Shown here in pieces: positions 9,140 to 19,238 of a stretch of DNA of 64,000 nt (its first letter is position 1; every line of letters begins with the position of its first letter). A model generated the notes under the pieces. It saw only the letters and a program-made list of their open reading frames with translations. It was not told where the DNA came from and made no database searches. The stretch comes from Trabulsiella odontotermitis (lineage in GTDB: Bacteria > Pseudomonadota > Gammaproteobacteria > Enterobacterales > Enterobacteriaceae), in contig NZ_LIFX01000010.1 of the NCBI RefSeq assembly GCF_001297775.1, positions 186,001 through 250,000 on the forward strand, read 5' to 3'. The position numbers were made by a program, and so were the translations under genes.

Positions 9140-10576
9140 ATGGCAAGGATAAAAATAAGCGCACGCCGTATTTTCAGCTTGATTCTCCCCCTCTGTTTTA
9201 TCTTTAGCGCTAACGCTGAACCGACGGCTGCACCCGCGAAATCTGCACCCATTGAGGCAAAGAATGAAACCTTCGCCTCGAAAAACCCTGATCAGTACCA
9301 GTCCTGGAAAGCCACTAGCGAACAGTCAGATCGCGTTGACGCGCTGGCGGAAGATCCGCGACTGGTCATTCTCTGGGCGGGGTATCCCTTCTCCCGCGAC
9401 TATAACAAACCTCGCGGCCATGCGTACGCCGTCACCGACGTACGTGAAACGCTGCGTACCGGTGCGCCGAAAAACGCAGAAGATGGCCCGCTGCCAATGG
9501 CCTGCTGGAGCTGTAAGAGCCCGGATGTGGCGCGTCTGATCCAGAAAGATGGCGAAGACGGTTACTTCCATGGCAAATGGGCGCGCGGCGGCCCGGAAAT
9601 CGTCAATAACCTGGGCTGTGCCGACTGCCACAACACCGCGTCCCCTGACTTTGCGCAGGGTAAACCGGCGTTGACGCTGTCGCGTCCGTATGCCGCTCGC
9701 GCGATGGAAACCATCGGCAAGCCGTTTGAGAAAGCCAGCCGCTTCGATCAGCAATCGATGGTGTGTGCCCAGTGCCACGTTGAATATCACTTTGATGGCG
9801 CAAACAAAGCCGTGAAATTCCCGTGGGATGACGGCATGAAAGTCGAGGACATGGAGAAGTACTACGACGCCATTACCTTTGCTGACTGGGTAAACCCGCT
9901 GTCGAGAACCCCGATGCTGAAAGCGCAACACCCGGAGTATGAAACCTGGACCGTTGGCATCCACGGCAAAAACAATGTGACCTGTATCGACTGTCACATG
10001 CCGAAAGTGCAGAACGCCGAAGGCAAAACTTACACCAGCCACAAAATCGGCAATCCGTTCGATAACTTCGAGCAGACCTGCGTGAACTGCCATACCCAGG
10101 ATAAAGCCACGCTGCAGGGCATTGTTGCCGAGCGTAAAGAAGCGATTCGCGTGCTGAAACTGAAAGTGGAAGATCAGATAGTCCGTGCTCACTTTGAAGC
10201 GAAAGCCGCATGGGATGCGGGCGCGAAAGAAGCAGACATGAAGCCGATTCTGGCGGATATCCGTCATGCGCAGTGGCGCTGGGACCTGGCTATCGCGTCT
10301 CACGGTATCCACATGCACGCGCCAGACGAAGGGCTGCGTATGCTCGGTGGCGCGCTGGATAAAGCCGCTGACGCACGTACCAAACTGGTTCGTCTGCTGG
10401 CCACCATGGGCATCACCCATGAAATCCCTATGCCGGATATCTCCACCAAAGAGAAAGCCCAGGCAGCGGTTGGCCTGAACATGCAGCAGATCAAAGCTGA
10501 AAAAGAGGACTTCCTGAAAACGGTTGTTCCGCAATGGGAAGAGCAGGCGCGTAAAAACGGTCTGTTAAGCCAATAA
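9140..10576 (+). CDS. nrfA: Cytochrome c nitrite reductase NrfA
   Basis: Periplasmic pentahaem enzyme that reduces nitrite to ammonia with six electrons. The 478-residue protein has a signal peptide (hydrophobic [15 protein letters not shown]) and five haem sites: the catalytic CxxCK variant CWSCKSPD, then CADCHNT, CAQCHVE, CIDCHMP and CVNCHTQ. Lysine ligation of the active-site haem is the NrfA hallmark; in E. coli it requires NrfEFG. First gene of nrfABCDE-FG. Confidence 0.98.
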   Translation: MARIKISARRIFSLILPLCFIFSANAEPTAAPAKSAPIEAKNETFASKNPDQYQSWKATSEQSDRVDALAEDPRLVILWAGYPFSRDYNKPRGHAYAVTDVRETLRTGAPKNAEDGPLPMACWSCKSPDVARLIQKDGEDGYFHGKWARGGPEIVNNLGCADCHNTASPDFAQGKPALTLSRPYAARAMETIGKPFEKASRFDQQSMVCAQCHVEYHFDGANKAVKFPWDDGMKVEDMEKYYDAITFADWVNPLSRTPMLKAQHPEYETWTVGIHGKNNVTCIDCHMPKVQNAEGKTYTSHKIGNPFDNFEQTCVNCHTQDKATLQGIVAERKEAIRVLKLKVEDQIVRAHFEAKAAWDAGAKEADMKPILADIRHAQWRWDLAIASHGIHMHAPDEGLRMLGGALDKAADARTKLVRLLATMGITHEIPMPDISTKEKAQAAVGLNMQQIKAEKEDFLKTVVPQWEEQARKNGLLSQ

Positions 10577-10585
10577 CCCCCATCT

Positions 10586-10603
10586 CCGCCCCTTGCGGGG
10601 CGG
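10586..10603 (+). promoter_or_regulatory. GC-rich hairpin between nrfA and nrfB
   Basis: Perfect 7-base stem CCGCCCC/GGGGCGG with loop TTGC directly after the nrfA stop. No T-run follows, so it is more likely an mRNA-stabilising or attenuating stem that raises nrfA output over nrfB-G than a true terminator. That role is inference. Confidence 0.6.
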
Positions 10604-10622
10604 ATTGATCAATGGAGTGAAT

Positions 10623-11189
10623 ATGAGCGTACTACGTTCGTTATTAACTGCCGGGGTGCTGGCGTCAGGCCTGTTATGGAGCCTTTCCGGAATGTCCGAA
10701 ACGCCAGCGCCACAGGATCCTGACCAGCGCTGGACGGTGACCCAGCAGCGCAATCCGGACGCCGCATGTCTTGACTGTCACAAACCCAATACTGAGGGGA
10801 TGCACGGCAAACATGCGTCTGTCATTAACCCGGCTAATAAACTGCCCGTAACCTGTACCAACTGCCACGGTAAGCCATCGCCGAAACACCGTGAAGGTGT
10901 GAAAGATGTCATGCGTTTCAATGATCCGATGTACACGGTAGAGCAGCAGAATAGCGTCTGCATGTCCTGCCATTTACCGGAGAAGTTACAGGAAGCGTTC
11001 TGGCCTCACGATGTCCATGAGACAAAAGTGGCCTGCGCCAGTTGCCACCAGTTGCATCCACAACAGGACAAGATGCGGGCGTTGGATGATAAAGGGCGGA
11101 TTAAATTGTGCGTCGATTGCCACAGCGATCAGCGTACCAATCCGCACTTTAATCCGGCGTCAGTGCCCCTGTTTAAGGAGCGGCCATGA
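10623..11189 (+). CDS. nrfB: Pentahaem cytochrome c NrfB
   Basis: Periplasmic electron carrier between the NrfCD quinol dehydrogenase and NrfA. The 188-residue protein has a signal peptide and five CxxCH motifs ([35 protein letters not shown]). The ATG at 10623 gives the E. coli length; the frame is open upstream through the hairpin. The stop overlaps nrfC by ATGA. Confidence 0.97.
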   Translation: MSVLRSLLTAGVLASGLLWSLSGMSETPAPQDPDQRWTVTQQRNPDAACLDCHKPNTEGMHGKHASVINPANKLPVTCTNCHGKPSPKHREGVKDVMRFNDPMYTVEQQNSVCMSCHLPEKLQEAFWPHDVHETKVACASCHQLHPQQDKMRALDDKGRIKLCVDCHSDQRTNPHFNPASVPLFKERP

Positions 11190-11857
11190 GTTGCTCACGT
11201 CGCCAGCTAATCACCCGTATGGGCGCGCTGATTGCGATCAGCGGGGCGGCGGGGCAGATTGTGGCAAAAACGCTGAAGTTTAACGGAGTGCGTTACGGCA
11301 TGATCCACGACGAGGCGTTGTGCATCGGCTGTACCGCGTGTATGGATGCCTGCCGGGAGGTGAATAACGTCCCGGAAGGCGTATCGCGGCTGACCATTAT
11401 TCGCAGTGAGCCGATTGGCGAATTCCCGGACGTGAAATATCGGTTTTTCCGCCATTCGTGCCAGCACTGCGATCTTGCGCCTTGCGTAGATGTGTGCCCG
11501 ACCGGCGCCTCTTACCGTGATGCGGCAAATGGTATCGTGGACGTGAATCCAGACCTTTGCGTGGGTTGCCAGTACTGTATCGCTGCGTGTCCGTACCGCG
11601 TTCGCTTTATCCACCCGGTCAGCAAGACGGCGGATAAATGCGATTTTTGCCGGAAGACCAATCTCAGACAGGGGAAACTGCCTGCCTGTGTGGAAGCCTG
11701 TCCGACGAAAGCGCTCACCTTTGGCAATCTGGACGATCCCAACAGCGAGATCTCTCGCCTGTTGCAGCAAAAAGCAACCTACCGCTTCAAGCTGGCGTTG
11801 GGAACGAAGCCGAAAGTCTATCGCGTACCGTTTAAATATGGAGAGGTGAGCCAATGA
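11186..11857 (+). CDS. nrfC: Nitrite reductase iron-sulfur protein NrfC
   Basis: Periplasmic four-cluster ferredoxin that passes electrons from NrfD to NrfB. The 223-residue protein starts with a twin-arginine-type leader ([11 protein letters not shown]) and carries four cysteine groups, among them [27 protein letters not shown] and [12 protein letters not shown], the DmsB/PsrB pattern. It overlaps nrfB and nrfD by 4 bases each. Confidence 0.96.
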   Translation: MSCSRRQLITRMGALIAISGAAGQIVAKTLKFNGVRYGMIHDEALCIGCTACMDACREVNNVPEGVSRLTIIRSEPIGEFPDVKYRFFRHSCQHCDLAPCVDVCPTGASYRDAANGIVDVNPDLCVGCQYCIAACPYRVRFIHPVSKTADKCDFCRKTNLRQGKLPACVEACPTKALTFGNLDDPNSEISRLLQQKATYRFKLALGTKPKVYRVPFKYGEVSQ

Positions 11858-12810
11858 CCCCCGCTTCTGCTTTCCATTTTGAGTCGCTGGTCTGGGACTG
11901 GCCGATCGCGATTTACCTGTTCCTGATCGGTATTTCCGCCGGGCTGGTGACGCTGGCTGTGCTTCTGCGCCGTTTTCATCCTTCCGAGGGCACCGCAGAA
12001 AGTTCGCTGATGCGCACCACGCTCTTCATAGCCCCAGCCACCATTATTCTTGGTCTGGTGATCCTCATCTTCCATCTGGCGCGGCCGTGGACATTCTGGA
12101 AACTGATGTTCAACTACAGCCTGACGTCGGTGATGTCGATGGGGGTACTGCTGTTTCAGGCCTACATGGCCGTGCTGATCCTCTGGCTGGCGGAAATTTT
12201 TGACCACGAGGTGGTCGCGCTGCAACGCAAGCATTTCCCGCGCCTGACGTTTGTTGAGAAGGTGCTGAAACTGCTGACGGCCATTCAACGACCGCTGGAA
12301 ACGGTCATGCTGGTGCTGGCCGTGCTGCTGGGCGCCTATACCGGTTTTCTGTTGTCGGCGCTCAAGTCCTATCCGTTCCTGAATAACCCGGTGCTGCCGG
12401 TGCTGTTCCTGTTTTCTGGCATCTCCTCGGGGGCGGCAGTGGCGTTGATTGCGATGGCGTTTCGTCACCGCAATAACCCGCACAGTACGGAAGTCCACTT
12501 TCTTCACCGCGTCGAAAAACCGGTGTTCTGGCTGGAAGTCTTCCTGCTGGCGGCGTTTTTCGTCGGGCTGGCGCTCGGCGATGACGGCAAAATGCGGGCG
12601 CTGGTCGCCGCGCTGGGCGGCGGGTTCTGGACCTGGTGGTTCTGGATTGGCGTGGCGGGGATTGGTCTGGTAATACCGTTGTTGCTGAAGCGGTGGGCGA
12701 CGCGCGATTCTGCGTTTGTGGGCGCGCTCATTGTCAGCGGCGCCAGTCTGACAGGCGTTCTGCTGCTGCGCTTCTACATTCTTTATGCAGGACAGTTAAC
12801 AGTGGCGTAA
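11854..12810 (+). CDS. nrfD: Quinol dehydrogenase membrane subunit NrfD
   Basis: 318-residue polytopic membrane protein of the NrfD/PsrC family that oxidises quinol and delivers electrons to NrfC. It has eight or so hydrophobic helices and the expected length. Translationally coupled to nrfC by ATGA. nrfE follows after a short gap that has a good ribosome site but no normal start codon (see nrfE). Confidence 0.96.
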   Translation: MTPASAFHFESLVWDWPIAIYLFLIGISAGLVTLAVLLRRFHPSEGTAESSLMRTTLFIAPATIILGLVILIFHLARPWTFWKLMFNYSLTSVMSMGVLLFQAYMAVLILWLAEIFDHEVVALQRKHFPRLTFVEKVLKLLTAIQRPLETVMLVLAVLLGAYTGFLLSALKSYPFLNNPVLPVLFLFSGISSGAAVALIAMAFRHRNNPHSTEVHFLHRVEKPVFWLEVFLLAAFFVGLALGDDGKMRALVAALGGGFWTWWFWIGVAGIGLVIPLLLKRWATRDSAFVGALIVSGASLTGVLLLRFYILYAGQLTVA

Positions 12811-12827
12811 GCCCGGCAAGGTGATTT

Positions 12828-14705
12828 CTGGAACTGTTTGTACCCGAAGCGGGTTTTCTGGCATTACTGCTTAGCCTCGGGGCCAGCCTGCTGACCCCGC
12901 TGGCGACGCTTACGGGTGTTCGCCAGCGCTGGCAGGGGATCACGCGCCTGGCGGTCGTCGGGGTGTGGTTACAGTTTGCGTTCCTGCTGCTGGCATTTGC
13001 GATACTGGTTCAGAGTTTCATCAGCGATAACTTCACGGTGGTCTATGTTGCTCAACATAGCCACCGTTTGTTGCCTCTGGGGCTTAAAATCGCTGCCGTG
13101 TGGGGCGGCCATGAAGGCTCCCTGTTGCTGTGGATTTTCTTCTTTTCCGGCTGGAGCGCGCTGTTCGCCTGGCGCTACCGGCAACAAACCGATCCGCTGT
13201 TCGCATGGACGCTGGCGCTCCTGTCGGTGCTGACCGCGTCGCTGTTGCTGTTTGTCGTCCTCTGGTCCGATCCTTTCGTTCGTTTGTTTCCGCCTGCCGT
13301 GGAAGGGCGCGACCTCAACCCGATGCTGCAACATATCGGGCTGATCCTGCATCCGCCGCTGCTCTATCTCGGCTATGGCGGGTTGACGGTGGCTGCTGCC
13401 GTGGCGCTGGCATCGTTGCTGCGTGGCGGATTCAGCGCGGCGGTCGCCTGGGTCTGCTGGCGCTGGGCGTTACCTGGCTGGTGCGCGCTGACGCTCGGTA
13501 TTCTGCTCGGATCATGGTGGGCGTATTGCGAGCTGGGCTGGGGCGGCTGGTGGTTCTGGGATCCGGTAGAAAATGCCTCGCTGATGCCGTGGCTGTCAGC
13601 GAGCGCACTGTTGCACAGCTTGTTTGCGTCGCGTCAGCGGGGAATTTACCGCCACTGGTCGTTGCTGCTGGCGATACTGACCCTGATCCTGTCGCTGCTT
13701 GGCACGCTCATCGTCCGCTCGGGGATCCTGGTGTCGGTGCATGCGTTCGCGCTGGATAACGTGCGCGCGGTGCCGCTTTTTGCGCTGTTCGCGCTGTTAA
13801 GCCTGGGCTCGCTGTTGCTGTATGGCTGGCGGGCGCGGATGGAGCGCCCGGCGGCGCGCTATACCGCCTGGTCGCGGGAAACCTTTCTTCTGGCGTCGTT
13901 GCTGCTTTTCGCCGCAGTGCTGCTGATTGTGCTGATCGGCACGCTCTACCCAATGCTTTATGGCCTGGCCGGTGGCGGAAGACTCTCCGTCGGCGCCCCC
14001 TATTTTAACCTCGCCACGCTGCCGTTTGGCCTGCTGATGCTGTTAACGCTCGGCCTGGCCGCCGGTGGTTTCTGGAAACGTTCACCGCATGGCAACTGGC
14101 GTCGCAGGGCGGGTATTATCATTATTGCGCTGGCGGCGGTCGCGCTTTGCAGTTCACTGGGGATGCGGGTGGCGCTGCCCTGTGGGCTGGTTGCCGGGGT
14201 GATGGCGTCGCTGTGGTGGCAACCCCTGTCCCTGCTGAAGCGCCAGTTGCCCGCGCTGCTGGCACATACCGGCGTGCTGTTAGTCGCGGCAGGCATTATC
14301 TTCTCCAGCGGCAGCCGCCAGGAAATCAGCGTCAATCTCGCCCTGAAGCAGAGCGTGACGCTGGCCGGTTATACGTTCCGTTTCGAACGGCTGGAACAAC
14401 TGGCGAAGGAAAATTACACCACCGAAAAAGCGTTTATCGACATTTACCGGAATGATAAACGTCTCGGCACGTTGACCCCGGAACGCCGCTACTATTCCGC
14501 ACGTCGTCAGCAGATGGTTGAGCCATCCATCAACTGGGATTTGCTGCATGACCGGTATGTGGTGATCGGCGAAAAAACCGGAGAGAATCGTTTTGCCATG
14601 CGCTTTTATGTGCAGACGGGCATCCGCTGGATCTGGGGCGGTGGTCTGCTGATGATCGCGGGTGCGCTGTTGAGCGGCTGGCGCGGGAGACGATGCCATG
14701 ATTAG
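12828..14705 (+). CDS. nrfE: NrfA-specific haem lyase subunit NrfE (CcmF family; non-standard start)
   Basis: CcmF paralogue needed to attach haem to the CxxCK site of NrfA. It has the WWD motif [15 protein letters not shown] and many membrane segments. The family frame is open from just after a TGA at 12822-12824. Homologous residues ([17 protein letters not shown]) begin at once, but the only start candidates there are CTG codons at 12828 and 12834, behind AAGGTGA (12818-12824). The next standard start, a GTG at 12963, would drop the first membrane helix. A GTG at 12821 sits in another frame. So either a CTG start or a small indel at the 5' end; CTG 12828 is my choice by spacing. Confidence 0.85.
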   Translation: MELFVPEAGFLALLLSLGASLLTPLATLTGVRQRWQGITRLAVVGVWLQFAFLLLAFAILVQSFISDNFTVVYVAQHSHRLLPLGLKIAAVWGGHEGSLLLWIFFFSGWSALFAWRYRQQTDPLFAWTLALLSVLTASLLLFVVLWSDPFVRLFPPAVEGRDLNPMLQHIGLILHPPLLYLGYGGLTVAAAVALASLLRGGFSAAVAWVCWRWALPGWCALTLGILLGSWWAYCELGWGGWWFWDPVENASLMPWLSASALLHSLFASRQRGIYRHWSLLLAILTLILSLLGTLIVRSGILVSVHAFALDNVRAVPLFALFALLSLGSLLLYGWRARMERPAARYTAWSRETFLLASLLLFAAVLLIVLIGTLYPMLYGLAGGGRLSVGAPYFNLATLPFGLLMLLTLGLAAGGFWKRSPHGNWRRRAGIIIIALAAVALCSSLGMRVALPCGLVAGVMASLWWQPLSLLKRQLPALLAHTGVLLVAAGIIFSSGSRQEISVNLALKQSVTLAGYTFRFERLEQLAKENYTTEKAFIDIYRNDKRLGTLTPERRYYSARRQQMVEPSINWDLLHDRYVVIGEKTGENRFAMRFYVQTGIRWIWGGGLLMIAGALLSGWRGRRCHD

Positions 14706-15747
14706 AGTTTTCCTCTTTCTGTTAGCGCTGTGGATGGCAGGCGTCGCGCAGGCGCAGATTGTCGATACCTGGACGTTTGCCAGCGCGCAACAGCAGGAGA
14801 CGTCGCTCAGCATTGCCCGTCAGCTCCGCTGCCCACAATGTCAGAACCAGAACTTACTGGAATCCAACGCGCCGGTGGCGGTCAGCATGCGTCATCAGGT
14901 GTTTACCATGGTGGCGGAAGGGAAGAGCGAAGCGGAGATCACCCGCTGGATGACGCAGCGCTACGGCGATTTTGTCCTCTACAGCCCGCCGTTAAAACCG
15001 CAGACGTGGATCTTATGGGGCCTGCCGGTGCTGTTGATCCTGTTGCTGGGCGGTATTTTCCGCAAGGCTGCCCGGGCGTTACCGGGCACGGTGGGCGACA
15101 CGCTGGCTCACGAACTGCAACAGGATCTGCGGGGATCTCAGGCGACTCAGGCGACGCATAGTCCGGTGCCGGTACGTCTGCTGCGTGCCGCCGCGGTGCT
15201 GGTGATGCTGGCGTGCCTGACGGTCTACGGGCTGTCATCGCGACCGGCTGCCGTGATGGCCGAACAGCAGCGTCTTGCCGATCCACTGCGCGCATTTGCC
15301 ACCGAACGAGAGCCCGAAAAACAGCTCATCGCCCTGCAGGACAAAATTCGCGCCACGCCGCAGGACAGTGCTCTGTGGGCGACGCTTGGCGAGTATTACC
15401 TTTATCGCAATGCGTTTGACAACGCTTTGCTGGCCTATCAGCGGGCGCTGGCCCTGCGCGGTGAAAATGCGGAACTCTACGCGGCGATGGCGACGGTGCT
15501 TTACTATCAGGCAGGGCAGAACATCACGCCTGAGACCCGCAAGATGATCGACCATGCGCTGGCGCTGGATGCCGGTGAAGTCACCGCGCTGATGTTACTG
15601 GCTTCCGACGCGTTCATGACCGCCGACTACAAACAGGCGATCGCCCTCTGGCAGCAGTTGCTGGATGCCAACAGTCCGCGCATCGACCGGGCTAAACTGA
15701 TTGAAGCCATCAATCTGGCGACCATGCTCAAAAACCAGCAGCAATAA
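14698..15747 (+). CDS. nrfG: Fused NrfF-NrfG haem lyase accessory protein
   Basis: 349-residue CcmH-like protein. Residues 1-20 are a signal peptide, followed by an NrfF redox domain with [10 protein letters not shown] (LRCxxC). A membrane segment lies near residues 100-117 and another near 160-178, then a TPR domain like NrfG. In E. coli K-12 nrfF (127 aa) and nrfG (198 aa) are separate genes; here one frame joins them, mirroring CcmH 7 kb upstream. NrfE-NrfF-NrfG form the lyase for the CxxCK haem of NrfA. It overlaps nrfE by 8 bases. Confidence 0.93.
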   Translation: MIRVFLFLLALWMAGVAQAQIVDTWTFASAQQQETSLSIARQLRCPQCQNQNLLESNAPVAVSMRHQVFTMVAEGKSEAEITRWMTQRYGDFVLYSPPLKPQTWILWGLPVLLILLLGGIFRKAARALPGTVGDTLAHELQQDLRGSQATQATHSPVPVRLLRAAAVLVMLACLTVYGLSSRPAAVMAEQQRLADPLRAFATEREPEKQLIALQDKIRATPQDSALWATLGEYYLYRNAFDNALLAYQRALALRGENAELYAAMATVLYYQAGQNITPETRKMIDHALALDAGEVTALMLLASDAFMTADYKQAIALWQQLLDANSPRIDRAKLIEAINLATMLKNQQQ

Positions 15748-15804
15748 CTTCCCCGCGTTTCCTTATCAAAAATCTTCTGAAATCAGGGCATAACCACGCT
15801 GTCA

Positions 15805-15832
15805 TTGCACCGTCATAAACGCAGCCTACAGT
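15805..15832 (+). promoter_or_regulatory. Putative promoter of the ABC importer operon
   Basis: TTGCAC (15805-15810), a 16-base spacer and TACAGT (15827-15832) lie 33 bases before the ATP-binding gene and 57 bases after nrfG. No clear terminator separates nrfG from this operon, so read-through is possible. Confidence 0.45.
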
Positions 15833-15864
15833 GGCGGTCATTAAATCCCAAAGAGGATAACAAT

Positions 15865-16575
15865 ATGTTGGCTCCCCTGGTGTTCACTGCCATTGATCTC
15901 AAAGGCGTCTCCTATGCCTTTGGTCAGCACCGCGTTTTGCATGATATCGATCTGCACATAGATGCCGGTAGCGTTGTCGCGCTGCTTGGCCCGTCAGGTT
16001 GCGGCAAAAGCACGCTGTTGCGTCTGCTGGCCGGACTGACGCCTCCCGAAGCCGGTGAAATCCATTTTGGTGAACGTCTGGTCGCTAAAGCGGGGTGGTC
16101 GTTGCCGCCCGAAGCGCGCGATATCGGCATGGTTTTCCAGGATTACGCGCTGTGGCCGCACATGACTGTCGCTCAGAACGTGGCGTTTCCTCTGAAGATG
16201 CGCAATGTTCCGCGCCACGAACGAGACGCACGCGTGGCGCAGGCGCTGACGCGGGTCGGGCTGGCTGAATTCCTCGATCGTAAACCGTCAGGGTTATCCG
16301 GCGGTCAGCAGCAGCGTGTGGCGCTGGCACGCGCCATCGTTGCCGAACCCCGCGTGCTGCTGTTCGATGAACCGCTCTCGAATCTCGACAGTGAACTTCG
16401 TGAATCGCTGTGTCTCGAGATGGCCGGATTACTGCGCCAGCTCGGCACCACTGCCGTCTATGTCACTCATGACCGCCGGGAAGCGGAAATTCTCGCTGAC
16501 CGGATTGTGCATTTATCGGCTGGCAGCGTCGCTGTTGACCGTCTTGTTACTTCATCCTCAGGGGAGTTCGCATGA
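15865..16575 (+). CDS. ABC importer ATP-binding protein (ferric ion / hexose-phosphate class)
   Basis: 236-residue nucleotide-binding protein with Walker A GPSGCGKST (about residue 40), Q-loop MVFQDYALWPHM, signature LSGGQQQRV, Walker B VLLFDEPLSNLD and switch His in YVTHDRREA. It belongs to the FbpC/AfuC/PotA group but lacks the C-terminal regulatory (TOBE) domain common there. The start at 15865 follows AGAGGA. It overlaps the binding-protein gene by ATGA. Substrate cannot be read from sequence: iron(III), sugar phosphate and 2-aminoethylphosphonate importers share this layout. Confidence 0.85.
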   Translation: MLAPLVFTAIDLKGVSYAFGQHRVLHDIDLHIDAGSVVALLGPSGCGKSTLLRLLAGLTPPEAGEIHFGERLVAKAGWSLPPEARDIGMVFQDYALWPHMTVAQNVAFPLKMRNVPRHERDARVAQALTRVGLAEFLDRKPSGLSGGQQQRVALARAIVAEPRVLLFDEPLSNLDSELRESLCLEMAGLLRQLGTTAVYVTHDRREAEILADRIVHLSAGSVAVDRLVTSSSGEFA

Positions 16576-17540
16576 AAACCGTAATGTCCGTGAAAAAAGG
16601 AGTGCTGTTAGCGATGGTGTTGTCTTCCGTCATGATGTCCAGCGCCCAGGCGCTGACCGTGTACACGGCGGGTCCTGGCTCGCTGGCGAAAAATCTGGCG
16701 ACCGGGTTTGAGAAAAAAACCGGCGTGAAGGTCAATATTTTCCAGGCGACCACCGGCAAAGTGATGGCGCGTCTGGAGGCCGAGCAGGCCAATCCGCAGG
16801 CCGATATTCTGATTTCCGCCTCTGTGGATACCGCGGAAGATCTGCATAACCGCGGCTGGCTGCTGCCGTATCAGAGCGCCAATGCTGACAAGGTTCCGGC
16901 GCAACTGAAATCAGTGGATTACGTCGCCCAGGGCGTATCGGCGCTGGGCATCGTATGGAACACCAAAAGCGGGACGCCGGAGCCGAAAGAGTGGCAGGAT
17001 CTGACCACCGCGGCGTTTAAAGACAAAGTCACGACGCCGGATCCGTCGCTGTCCGGCGCATCACTGGATCTGCTGATTGGCCTGCAAAACGGTATGGGCG
17101 ATAAAGCCTGGACGCTGTTCGATGCGCTGAAAAAGAACGGCATGGTGGTGAGTGGCCCGAACGCGCAGGCGGTGACGCCGGTGATGCAGGGTGCGAAAGC
17201 AGCGGTCTTTGGCGCGGTGGATTATGTCTCCTATGGCAACATCAGCCAGGGCGAGTCGCTGAAAGTGATTTTCCCGGCCAGCGGTACGGTCATTGCGCCG
17301 CGCCCGATGATGATCCTCAAATCCACACAGCACAGCGATGATGCCAAAGCGTTTGTTGACTATGTGCTGTCGCCGGAAGGCCAGACCATGGTGGCTGACG
17401 CCTGGCTGATGCCTGCCCGCAGTGATGTCCCGGCCAAACGCCCGCTGTTCAATGAGCTGAATGTCCTGCCGACCAAGAGCGATGGCACCAGCGAGCGCGG
17501 CGACGTTCTTAAACGCTTCAGCGCGCTTTTCACCTTATAA
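16572..17540 (+). CDS. Periplasmic substrate-binding protein of the ABC importer (AfuA/FbpA-like)
   Basis: 322-residue secreted binding protein with a clear signal peptide (VLLAMVLSSVMMSSAQA) followed by LTVYTAGPGSLAKNLATGF, the type 2 periplasmic fold seen in FbpA, AfuA and PhnS-like proteins. The GPGSLAK loop differs from the ferric-binding YSGRGE-type start and favours a phosphorylated small molecule over iron. That is a weak inference. It lies between the ATPase and the permease. Confidence 0.82.
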   Translation: MKTVMSVKKGVLLAMVLSSVMMSSAQALTVYTAGPGSLAKNLATGFEKKTGVKVNIFQATTGKVMARLEAEQANPQADILISASVDTAEDLHNRGWLLPYQSANADKVPAQLKSVDYVAQGVSALGIVWNTKSGTPEPKEWQDLTTAAFKDKVTTPDPSLSGASLDLLIGLQNGMGDKAWTLFDALKKNGMVVSGPNAQAVTPVMQGAKAAVFGAVDYVSYGNISQGESLKVIFPASGTVIAPRPMMILKSTQHSDDAKAFVDYVLSPEGQTMVADAWLMPARSDVPAKRPLFNELNVLPTKSDGTSERGDVLKRFSALFTL

Positions 17541-17545
17541 CGATA

Positions 17546-17564
17546 ACGGGGGCAACCCCGTTTT
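17546..17564 (+). terminator. Hairpin plus short T-run between binding protein and permease genes
   Basis: ACGGGG/CCCCGT stem with loop GCAA followed by TTTT, just after the binding-protein stop and 13 bases before the permease start. It looks like a partial terminator that would yield more binding protein than permease, a common arrangement in ABC import operons. Confidence 0.6.
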
Positions 17565-17576
17565 CAGGGTTACTCC

Positions 17577-19238
17577 GTGAAACAGAAAATCCTTTCTGCG
17601 ACGACGCTGGCGCTGCTGGTGGTTCTGGTGGCGCTCCCGCTGTCGTTTATTGTGCTGCAGGCGGTGTTTCCGCAATTCAGCGCCGGGTCGTTTGCCCGTG
17701 CGTTCAGTGGCGTTTCCGCGTTGCTGGCGGAGCCGCAACTGCCGGGCATGCTCGGCGGAACCTTACAGATTGCGCTCGGCGTGGCGCTGGTCAGCGCGTT
17801 GATTGGCTTTCCGCTGGGCGTCGCGCGGGGGCTGTTTACGCTACCATGCCCGCGACTGTGGGATCTGCTTTTTCTGATCCCGTTCCTGACGCCGCCCTAC
17901 ATCGCGGCGCTCTCCTGGATGCTGGTGTTGCAGCGCAGAGGTTATCTCGAGCAATTAACCGGTCTCGACCTGAATGATCTGCTGTTCAGCAAAACCGGCA
18001 TTGTGCTGGTGATGGCGCTGAACATTTTCCCGGTGGTTTATTTCGCGGTGTCGCGCAGCCTGCTGGCCAGCGGGCAACGTCTGGCGCTGGTCGCCCGCGT
18101 CCACGGCGCCAGCGCGTGGCGGGCATTCTGGCATATCACGCTACCAATGGTTTCTCCGGCGCTGGCGGCGGGAATGCTGCTCGCCTTTACGCTGGCGATT
18201 GAAGAGTTTGGCGTTCCTGCGGCGCTGGGAACGCGTTCCGGCGTGGTGATGCTGACCACCGGCATTGAGAAAAAGCTCGCCGACTGGCCCATCGATCTCT
18301 CCGGCGCGTCGTTGCTTTCCGTGGTGCTGGTCGTGATCGCGCTTTGTGCCTGGTGGCTGCAACGCGCGCTGACCGGCAATAAAGACGTCACCAGCATTAC
18401 CGGTAAGCCCACGGAGAACAGTGGGGCGGAGCCGGGTCTGCTGGCAATCCCGATGGTCATTCTGATGTCCGTCGTCGGGTTGCTGGCGGTCGTGTTGCCT
18501 GGCGCGTCGATGGCCTTGTCCGGCGTGTTGTCGACGCTGTCAGGCGGCGTGGCGCTGGAGAATATGACCGGGTCGCATTATGCGGCGCTGTTCAGCCAGC
18601 AGGGTGATGCGCTGTCGGCGTTAGGCACCAGCCTGTCGCTGGCGCTGGGTGCCGCCTGTATCACCGGGCTGGTGGGGCTGCTCGCCTCATGGCTGGTGGT
18701 GGTGCAGAAGATAAAAGGGCATGCGGTGATCGACGCGCTGTCACTGATCCCGGCGGCGCTGCCCGGTATTGTGGTTGGCGTGGGGCTGATCCTGCTCTGG
18801 AACCGCGCGTTCTGGCCCATTTCGCCCTATAACAGCTGGGTTATTCTGCTGCTCTCTTATTGTTGCCTGTTGCTGCCGTGGCCGGTGCGTTACATCGGCA
18901 GCGCACTGCGCCAGCTTGGCGGTAGCCTGGAGCCCGCCGCGCGCGTGCATGGCGCCTCGCCATTTCAGGCGTTGCGTTTTATCGTGCTGCCGCTGGTGTT
19001 TCCCGCCATGCTCGCCGCCATGTTAATGGTGTTTGCGATAGCCTCCCGCGAACTGGTGACCTCACTGTTGCTGGCACCTGCCGGTACGCAGACGGTGTCG
19101 GTATTTATCTGGCGACAGTTTGAACAGGGTTCGGTCGGGCAGGGGATGGCGATGGCAACGCTGACGCTGGTGACAGGGCTGGTTCTGATGCTGACAGCGC
19201 TGGGCATTATGCAGCGCGGGGGGCGAGGGGAGCGGTAA
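17577..19238 (+). CDS. Fused-dimer ABC importer permease (FbpB/AfuB-like)
   Basis: 553-residue permease made of two tandem membrane domains, each with an EAA-type loop contacting the ATPase (ARVHGASAWRAFWHITLPM in the first half, ARVHGASPFQALRFIVLPL in the second). This tandem form is typical of ferric iron and sugar-phosphate importers. It starts with GTG 17577. The gene ends at the edge of the core region; the next sequence on the opposite strand is an autotransporter stump. Confidence 0.88.
   Translation: MKQKILSATTLALLVVLVALPLSFIVLQAVFPQFSAGSFARAFSGVSALLAEPQLPGMLGGTLQIALGVALVSALIGFPLGVARGLFTLPCPRLWDLLFLIPFLTPPYIAALSWMLVLQRRGYLEQLTGLDLNDLLFSKTGIVLVMALNIFPVVYFAVSRSLLASGQRLALVARVHGASAWRAFWHITLPMVSPALAAGMLLAFTLAIEEFGVPAALGTRSGVVMLTTGIEKKLADWPIDLSGASLLSVVLVVIALCAWWLQRALTGNKDVTSITGKPTENSGAEPGLLAIPMVILMSVVGLLAVVLPGASMALSGVLSTLSGGVALENMTGSHYAALFSQQGDALSALGTSLSLALGAACITGLVGLLASWLVVVQKIKGHAVIDALSLIPAALPGIVVGVGLILLWNRAFWPISPYNSWVILLLSYCCLLLPWPVRYIGSALRQLGGSLEPAARVHGASPFQALRFIVLPLVFPAMLAAMLMVFAIASRELVTSLLLAPAGTQTVSVFIWRQFEQGSVGQGMAMATLTLVTGLVLMLTALGIMQRGGRGER

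Noticed and set aside
9326..10534. 402-codon frame on the minus strand
   Set aside because: Lies entirely antisense to nrfA, which has all five haem motifs; the frame is a by-product of GC-rich codon use.
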